Shown in pieces: positions 9,701 through 14,720 of a stretch of 14,720 nt of DNA (within the stretch, counting starts at the first letter, position 1; each line of letters starts with the position of its first letter). Made by a program: the position numbers and the translations under genes. Source of the DNA: UBA3910 sp002391465 (lineage in GTDB: Bacteria > Bacillota > Limnochordia > Darwinibacteriales > Darwinibacteriaceae); contig JASGVS010000019.1 in assembly GCA_030054835.1 (NCBI GenBank), positions 1 to 14,720 of the forward strand. The letters are read 5' to 3'. The notes beneath the pieces were generated by a model, which worked only from the letters and a program-made list of their open reading frames with translations, had not been told where the DNA came from and did no database searches.

Positions 9701-10220
9701 GCCAATACTGCAGTAAGGAATAAGTCTCCAGATCCTGCAGCGGGTTAATGAGCGGGGGTACGAATTCCATATCCTCGTAATCATCACCGCTGAACTGTTC
9801 CAATGGGTCTTGCTCTTCCACCACAGTCAGTTCGTACTGATTGTCACCCCAGTAGTCCGCGCGAACCCACCAGTCACCGCTAGGCCCCTGCACCTGGGCA
9901 ATGACAAAATCGTTAGATGACGTCAAACAGGTGCTGTTCAGCCTGTCCAGATAGGACATGAGCCCAGCGAGGGAATCTTCGGGTACGAGCAGGGTCCACG
10001 TATTGCCCCACAGTTCCAATGCTTGGTACTCACCGCCTGCAGAATAACTGAAGATCCAGGGCTCAACCTGGCTCGAAAGGGGGATAAAACCCACAGACAG
10101 GTACTGCTCCAGACCTCCTAACGGGTTAACATACGGTGCCGCAGCAGCTTGGACACTTATCGTCACAAGCAGCAACGCTGCACAGACAACGAGCAGATAT
10201 ACGGTTTTACGCGGCGCCAT
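3750..10220 (-). CDS. giant secreted protein with two von Willebrand A domains
   Basis: A 2156-residue exported protein. A signal peptide (basic residues at 4-5, hydrophobic core 7-23, cleavage likely near VQAAAA, 25-28) precedes two divergent copies of a 127-residue module (about 32-137 and 159-266). Two adjacent VWA domains follow. The first has a full MIDAS: DSSGSM at 545-550, T607 and D633. The second has DTSGSM at 736-741, T810 and D838. Such domains bind a divalent metal and usually a protein ligand. Around 1000-1380 are beta-rich segments; one near 1005 loosely resembles DUF4352. Around 1565-1640 the pattern GTEADLAYLAEEVLAKLGY recalls a transglutaminase-like core lacking its cysteine. 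The last 80 residues are helical and charged. No LPXTG motif, late membrane segment or lipobox is visible, so it may be released or held by the wall non-covalently. GGAGG lies 7 nt before the ATG. No symbol or exact function is offered. Confidence 0.9.
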   Translation of the reverse strand: MAPRKTVYLLVVCAALLLVTISVQAAAAPYVNPLGGLEQYLSVGFIPLSSQVEPWIFSYSAGGEYQALELWGNTWTLLVPEDSLAGLMSYLDRLNSTCLTSSNDFVIAQVQGPSGDWWVRADYWGDNQYELTVVEEQDPLEQFSGDDYEDMEFVPPLINPLQDLETYSLLQYWPADHFENRYYNSQGEAAYLRGRGETWQFYVPIEDPDNPWQELEEHVLGLGGTVLERSRHMFRAAVVDPNSYLWEVVAQLEPDEWEYALRIAKELLVRPNRSVTIRPRPDLENTSIVTISDGLRHKSLIIELSDSEFYIQATLIGDYGDYTRRWDESFQLYHERTPIYVLDNIPQEPGKTVWNLRFDWAAPPQEIKITLKESIPLHPLSIGSELGVLKVSGFRTEDIRIEPSFGMTARHPDYERPIADKTPEGDSLFYLPAGYWDVFEHRSGYQLVRARLIPVSSGQITIFSLPEETHAIYEELPSDEIPNSYGLSNHTVQGELGTVDFTLTPITAELIPSLENAQITEGGLKGEIISIEPITTPPHIVLLLDSSGSMRAQMEQTLATAREFIRTLSDDTTIQVIDFDTRPKLLEGTSKDEVLASLASVRADGATCLYDSILEGLSLLAGAERPILVVFTDGVDANYDDTGPGSRATLPEVIAAVEEGQIPLYTIGFGPGHDKTVLEQLAEVSTGKYYSAADQDALNQVFQSINTSLSNAFHLVYKRPQKPMLSNVPVVSLMVDTSGSMDSSPQEYDDSNYRMQKVKNVLHDFVLGLPDDTLIQVGSFDWQTQIDQSLTVDKAAVLHAVGTFHAGGATDTVGSINTALRTLRATPSSNKTLIYITDAAIDPKESGGQVNELIMGFANSDIKVIWVGIGLEGQEEIFATIAERSGGRYVVTEDHRVLAAVLEEVLQEVKTPVEEWSSVPLKLTVKSPSADGQIILYTDVLDIPYTKLAAGEEVLAPQLYSYYGAGTPAGLEEMEAFGLLSAEQQATGGLTKRFIPLNVSGGNTALKMKVTGATVSDGISGLQAPYGQRFLTIDFILENVLEPVEVEVDARGNSHPASWLGSSGSTGRTEFKVPDYLIPSLPSHLYLGWNNTSMHSVSKSSWIAPNSLLVPGENSLTVRPGELRTGTLVFIVDEEPITQLSLHFYDTAYGHFTMDLIGTNSHAEIAVDSLPKKEPARLSDVFELELRAVSDVTKIGQVKANAGNIFRIVEVDLTSQVQTLLDIDPNEVFSLKLAGVQGDFYLPLHPLTRDVPLGFSEARMVAPGSFNKVRFVYELPQVLADNPCELFVDLRKDDVFIPLSLSQNQPTKPTGTPVRAEGIELYVNQLGWVKKLGGRSRDYVVADLTFVDHADGYGTQLMDAFRLVRDDYEGVDSEVDIVKLVTQGGLGNFTDSGEVFYALSPGVKEAKLLLEFEDGVVKDGLTRRVLLLFEIPPDGLDHSWVLCSGVFPDLRVPLPNAEYSEQELLGLWTTPPFDRWADEFSRRLEATIANAVREHRALLALQGELDQAERMDLTGADDEEISIPPPATTASGVAALEQIDSLNQLLELLQNIRWLPSTDELYQARYAPEAVLTQMWGTEADLAYLAEEVLAKLGYNPQLSMVDLSEEGAEALEERSGVPIRTRQLPAVKYLVAGETNLLVLPFGADFTELTDYVELPWKRERIDRNPLEATINVSFYVVSRPSGIGSQFGDLASVLGGGDDEEELLRHDLLSVNVPLAELSRDAIDLIYMSAGENLYTAVLETPLGRFFSDNPLDGTQYEIRRATIRVTFANHQFTHHFDLREGGSITDVAQTIAINSPDLPQEAAVQLQEIAAVLHRTTEQPDSFSVFRWHTRNIINRFLAAQTEAEQNLAETMDLVIGRTQYPRVIVVTVARDATANKANTSIDLVNAAPEIHTGDWDIHQAYNLAVGLMVSSIEAQALGDGLGVFEIWSYLPEDTPMLLIDGSSNIELAAEVLAELEFDQAIQRKILDTDNVIIFPLDRLIINGEPRTAWLEIDPDTYFAIGRIDTGEHGAMIENAVQNLSKQFTKHSVGAIMGMHTMLWGVSTFALEYAEYKDILAAAVNHSLEIVERVKQSLEKLAEIDPRQVKGILETIDKKGVRAVNDLKGLAKDEAVEHVKAKAEKIPTEKVKELLPDLSFVEGMIDGIELFTIYVSP
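9423..10127 (-). repeat. tandem duplication of an N-terminal protein module in the VWA gene
   Basis: Residues 32-137 and 159-266 of the VWA protein share an order of landmarks. NPLGGLEQY matches NPLQDLETY, WTLLVPEDSLAGL matches WQFYVPIEDPDNPW, and each copy ends in a strand pattern, YELTVVEE and YALRIAKE. Period is about 127 residues. The similarity is at protein level only, so the duplication is old. Confidence 0.6.
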
Positions 10221-10245
10221 GGGGCAGCCTCCTCAATATTGAATT

Positions 10246-10257
10246 TGTGAAATCACA
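10246..10257. promoter_or_regulatory. palindrome in the 5' leader of the VWA gene
   Basis: TGTGA-AA-TCACA is a two-arm inverted repeat 26 bases upstream of the VWA start codon. The arms equal CRP half-sites but the spacer is 2 instead of 6, so a CRP site is unlikely. An operator for another regulator is possible; chance cannot be excluded for 10 paired bases. Confidence 0.3.
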
Positions 10258-10275
10258 CACGCGTAGTTCCGCGGG

Positions 10276-10290
10276 TTGGCAGGATTTTCC
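10276..10290 (+). repeat. short element shared with 906-922 (copy B)
   Basis: TTGGCAGGATTTTCC repeats the element seen upstream of the helicase gene. Here it overlaps a perfect hairpin, GCAGGA (10279-10284), TTT, TCCTGC (10288-10293). The stem lacks a following T-tract on the plus strand, so it is not a terminator. Confidence 0.3.
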
Positions 10291-10500
10291 TGCAAGGGGA
10301 CTGGGAAAAAGAGAATAATGGAAAAACGATCTACTCGGTGCTTTGTGAGACATTTCCCTAATGCCCGTCACATCAACAAAATGGCGGGTTTGTGCAGGAA
10401 AATATTGTTAAGTAGAAAAGTAGACAATAATCGATACACATACCCATAATTTAGACCGAACTTAACAAATGAGGCACCCGGCCCATAAAGGGGGAGTAAA

Positions 10501-12342
10501 ATGAAACTCACGATTCGTGCGAAGTTAGTTTTGATCATCACCGCCATGCTCGTCGTTGGCAGTGTGGTCAATACGGTAATCCCCATCTACATTTACGACC
10601 AGACGCTGGAAAGGCAGATGGAACTGCAGGCGGAAGAACTGGCTGAGGTAATCAAGGGATCCCACGTTACTAGTGGACAGGCTATGGACGTGGCAGAACA
10701 GATGCTAGAAGAGATGCTCCTGGGTTCTTCCCAGATTGTGGCTCAGCTCTTGGCCAGCGGAGTTCTGGATCAGCGTATGGTGGTGGAAATTGCAGAGTCA
10801 ACAGCAATTGATGAGATCTGGATCACAGACCACGACGGTGTCACGCTGTATTCCAATAACCTAGACGGTATTGGCTGGCGGTTCCCCGATGATCCCACAG
10901 CCCAGGCCTATCCCTTCCGGGCACTGCTCGACTCACGTACAGGCCGGGTGACGCAGGAAATATCCACCCGGGATATTGACGGACGGGCCTTCAAATACGT
11001 TGGTGTTTCCCGCATCGATCAACCTGGTATTGTCCAACTCGGTGTGAGCGCGGAATCAGTGGCGGAGATTAGGGATAAAGTGGGTATGCAGAGTACCATT
11101 GAACAGATCGCCCAGAGCGAAGACATTGTCTACGCCTTTGTGGTCGATGCCAATGGGATTATCCAATACCATCCCGAACGGGAGATGATCGGCCAGCCCT
11201 ATGTGGGCCACGACCAAACGGGTGCCTATGACTACCAGATTATGGTGAACGACGAAGGGGATCGTTTGATTTTGGGTATCTCCCTCGAAGATTTCAACGC
11301 CGGACAGAAACAGGCTCGCAACTACACTCTCCTTTCAGCCGCCGTGATCATTGTGGCTGGGTTTATTGCGATCTGGCTCTGGTCAGGTTCCTTTATCCGG
11401 CGCATTATCACCCTGATTGGCCGGATTGGTTCCTTGGCCGGCGGTGATTTTACTGTAGATATCGAGACGGCAGGCCAGGATGAAGTGGGACAGGCCTTTG
11501 ACGCCCTGCGCCAATTGCGGCAGGATGTGGGCGAAGCACTGGGTAACGCTTTGACTACGGCAGAGAGCTTAGCCATGTCCAGCGGAGAGCTGGCGGCAGC
11601 TACGGAGCAGACCAGTGCCTCCATTGAAGAAGTGGCAAGCACTTCCGGTCAGTTTGCGGTAACGGTAGAAAAAATCAGTGAAAACGCAGACGCCATGGCC
11701 AAGACGGTTCAGGCAATCGCTGGCCGGGCTTCAGAGGGGGAAGAGGCGATTGAGGCCTCAGTGGTGAAAACGCTGGAGCTAAAAGAAGAAATTGCAGAGT
11801 TGGCCCAGTCTGTCCACGGCTTGGGTGAACGTTCGAGAGAAGTGGGTTCGATTGTGGAACTCATTTCCGATATTGCGGATCAAACCAATCTCTTGGCGCT
11901 GAATGCTGCCATTGAGGCAGCCCGAGCTGGAGAACACGGGCGAGGCTTTGCGGTTGTGGCTGAAGAGGTTCGGGCCCTAGCCGAGCAGTCGGCGGAGGCA
12001 GCGGGCAACATCGCCAAACTCATTGCAGCCATTCAAGCGGAAGCTGATAGGGCAGTGGCAGGCATTTCGGCCAGTGCGGTACAGGCCGATGCAAATGCTC
12101 GGGTTGTGAGCGAGAGCGGTGACGTGATTAAGGAGATCCTGGAAGCGATGGAGGATGTGCTGGCGGAAGTAACCAATGTTTCCCGCGGCACGCAGGATCT
12201 ACGCTTTGGCAGCGAACAACTGGCGGCGGCCACCGAAGAGCAATCGGCTACCATGGAACAGGTGGCAGCACTGGCCACCACCTTGAACGAAATGTCCCTT
12301 AGGCTGAAGGAACTGGTTGACCACTTTAAACTGAGGGGATAG
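10501..12342 (+). CDS. methyl-accepting chemotaxis protein, Cache-type sensor
   Basis: A 613-residue membrane receptor of standard layout. Transmembrane helix 1 spans about residues 8-31. An extracytoplasmic sensor follows to about 272, with two PAS-like Cache halves: EIWITDHDGVTLYSN near 105-119, and AFVVDANGIIQYHPE near 212-226 followed by MIGQPY, as in double-Cache sensors. Transmembrane helix 2 is about 276-295, then a HAMP linker to about 345. The signalling domain has the conserved hairpin tip DQTNLLALNAAIEAARAGE (460-478) and GRGFAVVAEEVRALAEQS. It would pass ligand binding to CheA/CheW and change flagellar or pilus behaviour. The ligand is unknown. No CheR-binding pentapeptide is seen at the C-terminus (HFKLRG). 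The ATG follows AGGGGGAG by 4 nt. The next gene begins 37 bp later with no terminator, suggesting one operon. Confidence 0.95.
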   Translation: MKLTIRAKLVLIITAMLVVGSVVNTVIPIYIYDQTLERQMELQAEELAEVIKGSHVTSGQAMDVAEQMLEEMLLGSSQIVAQLLASGVLDQRMVVEIAESTAIDEIWITDHDGVTLYSNNLDGIGWRFPDDPTAQAYPFRALLDSRTGRVTQEISTRDIDGRAFKYVGVSRIDQPGIVQLGVSAESVAEIRDKVGMQSTIEQIAQSEDIVYAFVVDANGIIQYHPEREMIGQPYVGHDQTGAYDYQIMVNDEGDRLILGISLEDFNAGQKQARNYTLLSAAVIIVAGFIAIWLWSGSFIRRIITLIGRIGSLAGGDFTVDIETAGQDEVGQAFDALRQLRQDVGEALGNALTTAESLAMSSGELAAATEQTSASIEEVASTSGQFAVTVEKISENADAMAKTVQAIAGRASEGEEAIEASVVKTLELKEEIAELAQSVHGLGERSREVGSIVELISDIADQTNLLALNAAIEAARAGEHGRGFAVVAEEVRALAEQSAEAAGNIAKLIAAIQAEADRAVAGISASAVQADANARVVSESGDVIKEILEAMEDVLAEVTNVSRGTQDLRFGSEQLAAATEEQSATMEQVAALATTLNEMSLRLKELVDHFKLRG

Positions 12343-12379
12343 CTTTAATTAGAAAAGAGATGGCTGCGAGGTGGGGAAA

Positions 12380-14545
12380 ATGGCACATGTGGTAAGTAAC
12401 AAGGAACAGGTACTGAATCTGATCAACCGGTATATTATAGCTGCTGTGCTGGTGTGCGACATGGAAACTAACCGCGTCCTCTTTGCCAACGACTTCGCCC
12501 AGCGGGAAATGGGGGTGGAGGAGGGGCAGCACTGCTGCGAGGATGTATATAGTTTCTCCGCCCGGTGCAGCTGCCACAGCAATGAGCAGCTGAAAGAGAA
12601 TCCGAACCATGTACTCTGCTCCGAATGGTACAACTCTAAGTTGGACCGCTGGTATGAGCGGCAGATTCAGGCCGTGCCCTGGATAGATGGCCGCCTTGCC
12701 CGTCTGGAGATTCACTTTGACATATCCCACCTCATGCATTCCGATGAAAACATCTTCCATCAGCGGGCCTATTCCCGTCTGATTCTTGAGTCCATCGGTG
12801 ACGCCGTTATTGTCACCGATAACTCCGGTATAATCCGCATGATCAATCCCCAAGCCCAGAAACTCACGGGCTGGTCCGGTCAAACGGGAGTGGGGAGGCC
12901 ACTCTCAGAGGTGTTTCAGATTATCAACACCCTGACCCGGGAAGCTGTACCTAGCCCAGTGGAAAAGGTGCTTCAGAGCGGGAGGACAATTGGCCTAGCC
13001 AACCACACCAGCTTGATCTCCCGCACTGGGCGAGAATACCAGATCGCAGACAGCGCAGCTCCGGTCAAGGATCAGGAGGGCAACATTCATGGTGTGATTC
13101 TGGTATTCCGCGATGTTTCTGAAGATTACCGGCAGCAGGAAGCCCTGCGCCGAAGTGAGGAACGCTTCCGCACGCTGGTGGAAACATCCATTAACGCCAT
13201 TGCTCTCCATGAGATTATTACGGACGAGGAAGGAAATCCGGTGGATTACCGTTTTTTGTCCGTAAACCAAGCCTTTGAGAAGTTGACCGGCCTTTCCCGG
13301 GAGGACCTAGTGGGCAAACGCGTACTGGAAGTTCTGCCCGACACAGAGCCTTACTGGATCGAAAGGTATGGGCAGGTAGCACTAACAGGGGAACCGCAGG
13401 AGTTTGAAGACTTCAGCCAGGAGTTTAACAAGTACTTCTTGGTGCGGGCTTACAGCCCCGGACGGGGCCTGTTTGTAGTGGTATTTGATGATGTAACTGA
13501 ACGAAAGATGATGGAGATGCGCCTGCGGGAGCAGGTGTACAGAGACTCCTTAACTGGACTGCATAACCGCCGCTACCTGGAGCATCAGGTTCCTGCCTAT
13601 GCAAGGCCTGAGAACCTGCCCCTGAGCGTAATCGTGGCGGATATTAACGGTCTGAAGATTATCAATGATTCCATGGGGCATCAGATGGGGGATGAAGTAA
13701 TTAGGCACGTCGCTGAAGTGTTCCAGCAGATAGCCCGGGAAAAGGATTTGGCGGTACGGTGGGGCGGTGATGAGTTTATTCTGTTCCTACCCCACACTAC
13801 TGCCGTTCAGGCGCAGGCGTTCTGTCAAAAGATCTATAACCTCACCATAGCTGAGAATAGAACAGGCCTGCGGCCCACAGTTGCGTTGGGTTATGCAACT
13901 AAGACCAGCATGGATGAAGATATTACAGAAATTCTGCGCCAAGCCGAGACCAGCATGTATCAGCATAAGATCAGCAGTGAAGAAAGCAGGCGGAGTGCAT
14001 TACTGTTCTCGCTGCAGCAGGCGTTAGCTGAGAAGAGCCACGAAACGGAAGAACATGCCCGCAATCTGCAGAACCTGGCAGTGGCCTTGGGTAGGCGGAT
14101 CGGCCTGGCAGACCGGGAGCTCGTTACAGTCTCCCTAGCCGCCCTTCTCCACGATATTGGCAAACTGGCCATACCCGAGACTATCCTGGACAAACCGGGC
14201 CCCTTAACGGCAGAGGAATGGGAAGTAATGAAGGGGCACAGCGAAATTGGTTACCGTATAGTAGCCTCTTCGCCTGACCTGATCGATGTGGCCGAGAGCG
14301 TACTCTATCACCATGAACGCTGGGATGGGAAGGGTTATCCAATTGGTATTGCGGGCTGTGATATACCCATTACCGCTCGCATCCTGGCCTTAGTGGACGC
14401 CTTTGACGCCATGACCACTGATAGGGCTTATCGGGACGCGTTAAGCCGCCAGGAGGCTGTGGCCGAAATTGAGGCTGGGGCAGGGAGTCAGTTCGATCCA
14501 GACTTGGCTAGAGAGTTTCTCACCATGTTGAACTCAATTGAATAG
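12380..14545 (+). CDS. PAS-GGDEF-HD-GYP protein, c-di-GMP synthesis and breakdown
   Basis: A 721-residue soluble protein with no membrane segment. It begins with a PAS-like domain (about 10-120) holding a cysteine cluster (HCCEDVY, CSC, then one more Cys). PAS domains follow at about 133-250 (ILESIGDAVIVTD) and 258-375. The GGDEF domain (about 385-535) has an intact GGDEF (462-466) and, five residues before it, an REKD inhibitory site. The HD-GYP domain (about 550-720) has HDIGK (591-595), LYHHERWDGKGYP and a late DAFDAMTTDRAY. Both catalytic motifs are complete, so the protein could make c-di-GMP from GTP and also hydrolyse it. The net direction probably depends on the PAS inputs. A GTG at 12371 is in frame, but ATG at 12380 is preferred because GAGGTG at 12368-12373 sits 6 nt upstream. 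It is probably cotranscribed with the chemotaxis receptor and ends at a terminator. Confidence 0.95.
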   Translation: MAHVVSNKEQVLNLINRYIIAAVLVCDMETNRVLFANDFAQREMGVEEGQHCCEDVYSFSARCSCHSNEQLKENPNHVLCSEWYNSKLDRWYERQIQAVPWIDGRLARLEIHFDISHLMHSDENIFHQRAYSRLILESIGDAVIVTDNSGIIRMINPQAQKLTGWSGQTGVGRPLSEVFQIINTLTREAVPSPVEKVLQSGRTIGLANHTSLISRTGREYQIADSAAPVKDQEGNIHGVILVFRDVSEDYRQQEALRRSEERFRTLVETSINAIALHEIITDEEGNPVDYRFLSVNQAFEKLTGLSREDLVGKRVLEVLPDTEPYWIERYGQVALTGEPQEFEDFSQEFNKYFLVRAYSPGRGLFVVVFDDVTERKMMEMRLREQVYRDSLTGLHNRRYLEHQVPAYARPENLPLSVIVADINGLKIINDSMGHQMGDEVIRHVAEVFQQIAREKDLAVRWGGDEFILFLPHTTAVQAQAFCQKIYNLTIAENRTGLRPTVALGYATKTSMDEDITEILRQAETSMYQHKISSEESRRSALLFSLQQALAEKSHETEEHARNLQNLAVALGRRIGLADRELVTVSLAALLHDIGKLAIPETILDKPGPLTAEEWEVMKGHSEIGYRIVASSPDLIDVAESVLYHHERWDGKGYPIGIAGCDIPITARILALVDAFDAMTTDRAYRDALSRQEAVAEIEAGAGSQFDPDLAREFLTMLNSIE

Positions 14546-14563
14546 ACCAAAGAAAACAGGAGA

Positions 14564-14593
14564 GGCCTTGAACTATTGTTCAGGGCCCTTTTT
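14564..14593 (+). terminator. intrinsic terminator after the GGDEF-HD-GYP gene
   Basis: GGCCTTGAAC (14564-14573) pairs with GTTCAGGGCC (14578-14587), ten pairs including one T-G wobble, around the loop TATT. One C and five T residues follow (14589-14593). It lies 18 nt past the stop codon. Confidence 0.9.
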
Positions 14594-14596
14594 CAT

Positions 14597-14720
14597 GTGC
14601 GCCACGCATGGCGCGTAACTTGGGGGTGAAAGTCCGCTACGGGGGCTGGCAGTTGCCAACCGTTAGCCAAGCGCAAGGGTGTCCATCGTGAGGTGGAATC
14701 TGAAGGAAGCGTGATGAGCA
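14597..14720 (+). mobile_element. group IIC intron, 5' end only (runs off the window)
   Basis: The sequence changes at 14597 to GTGCGCC, a bacterial group II intron 5' terminus. A hairpin follows at once: GCGCC (14599-14603) and GGCGC (14610-14614). Further on come GGTGAAAGTCC, CCGTTAGCC, GCGCAAGGGTGTCC and GGAATCTGAAGGAAGC, conserved landmarks of domain I in group IIC introns such as the one from Oceanobacillus iheyensis, as I remember that sequence. The position three bases past the T-tract of an intrinsic terminator, in the same orientation, is the known target preference of this class. The remaining domains and any reverse transcriptase/maturase gene would lie downstream, so activity cannot be judged. 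These introns are ribozymes that move by reverse transcription. Confidence 0.9.

Larger units (their letters stand above)
10221..10500. promoter_or_regulatory. divergent intergenic region between VWA and chemotaxis genes
   Basis: These 280 bp carry the start signals of both neighbours. GGAGG at 10232-10228 serves the minus-strand VWA gene and AGGGGGAG at 10489-10496 the plus-strand transducer. A weak sigma-A-like pair for the transducer is TTGTTA (10405-10410) with AATAAT (10426-10431), but the 15-nt spacer is short. No clear promoter was found for the VWA gene. The region contains two short palindromes, listed separately. I found no c-di-GMP riboswitch core. Confidence 0.45.

Noticed and set aside
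10136..10318. 60-codon plus-strand frame spanning the VWA start
   Set aside because: It overlaps the signal-peptide coding region on the opposite strand and has no Shine-Dalgarno; it only shares a short intergenic motif with 906-922.
10405..10440. Sigma-28 (flagellar) promoter for the chemotaxis gene
   Set aside because: A CGATA-like -10 part is present, but no TAAA-type -35 lies 15 nt upstream; the match is too poor.
10221..10500. c-di-GMP riboswitch ahead of the chemotaxis gene
   Set aside because: The conserved GEMM core blocks and tetraloop receptor arrangement could not be found.
12326..12883. 185-codon minus-strand frame
   Set aside because: It is antisense to the well-supported PAS-GGDEF-HD-GYP gene and the end of the chemotaxis gene.
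14597..14720. Riboswitch or other structured leader instead of an intron
   Set aside because: The GTGCGCC terminus, the domain I landmarks and the location behind a terminator all fit a group IIC intron better.

Overview
This window looks like chromosomal DNA of a Gram-positive, Bacillota-type bacterium, probably from a clostridial or related lineage of moderate GC. The reasons are strong GGAGG-type ribosome binding sites before almost every gene, frequent GTG/TTG start candidates, two clean intrinsic terminators, a group IIC intron placed just behind a terminator, and a transducer and c-di-GMP enzyme of types common there. No 16S rRNA or other marker is present, so the lineage is an inference.

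Layout. (1) Positions 1-132 hold the 3' end of an unrecognised plus-strand gene. (2) A small class I SAM-dependent methyltransferase (174-779, minus) is divergent from a two-gene plus-strand unit. That unit encodes a PLD-nuclease/SF2-helicase fusion (971-3358) and a MazG-like nucleotide pyrophosphohydrolase (3371-3685), closed by a strong terminator (3706-3744). The second gene has no ATG/GTG/TTG in the expected place. Its family N-terminus begins at an ATC codon with an ideally spaced Shine-Dalgarno sequence, and it lies in the same frame as the helicase, separated by one TGA. (3) A 6.5-kb minus-strand gene (3750-10220) encodes a 2156-residue secreted protein with a duplicated N-terminal domain, two adjacent von Willebrand A domains with complete MIDAS motifs, and a long C-terminal half that I cannot assign. 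(4) After a 280-bp divergent intergenic region come a methyl-accepting chemotaxis protein (10501-12342) and, 37 bp later, a soluble PAS-PAS-PAS-GGDEF-HD-GYP protein (12380-14545), ending in a terminator (14564-14593). (5) At 14597, four bases after the terminator T-tract begins to end, a group IIC intron starts and runs off the window.

How the genes may work together. The helicase and pyrophosphohydrolase are probably cotranscribed. With the divergent methyltransferase they could be a small DNA-repair or anti-phage module, but that rests on domain content only. The transducer and the c-di-GMP enzyme are probably one operon, coupling extracytoplasmic sensing to chemotaxis output and second-messenger turnover. 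The giant VWA protein has its own promoter region, divergent from that operon, and nothing seen here links the two functionally.

The most interesting points are the apparent ATC start or TGA-readthrough arrangement at 3356-3373, the unassigned architecture of the giant VWA protein, and the helicase/MazG/methyltransferase group as a candidate uncharacterised system. No tRNA, rRNA, CRISPR array or transposase gene was seen.
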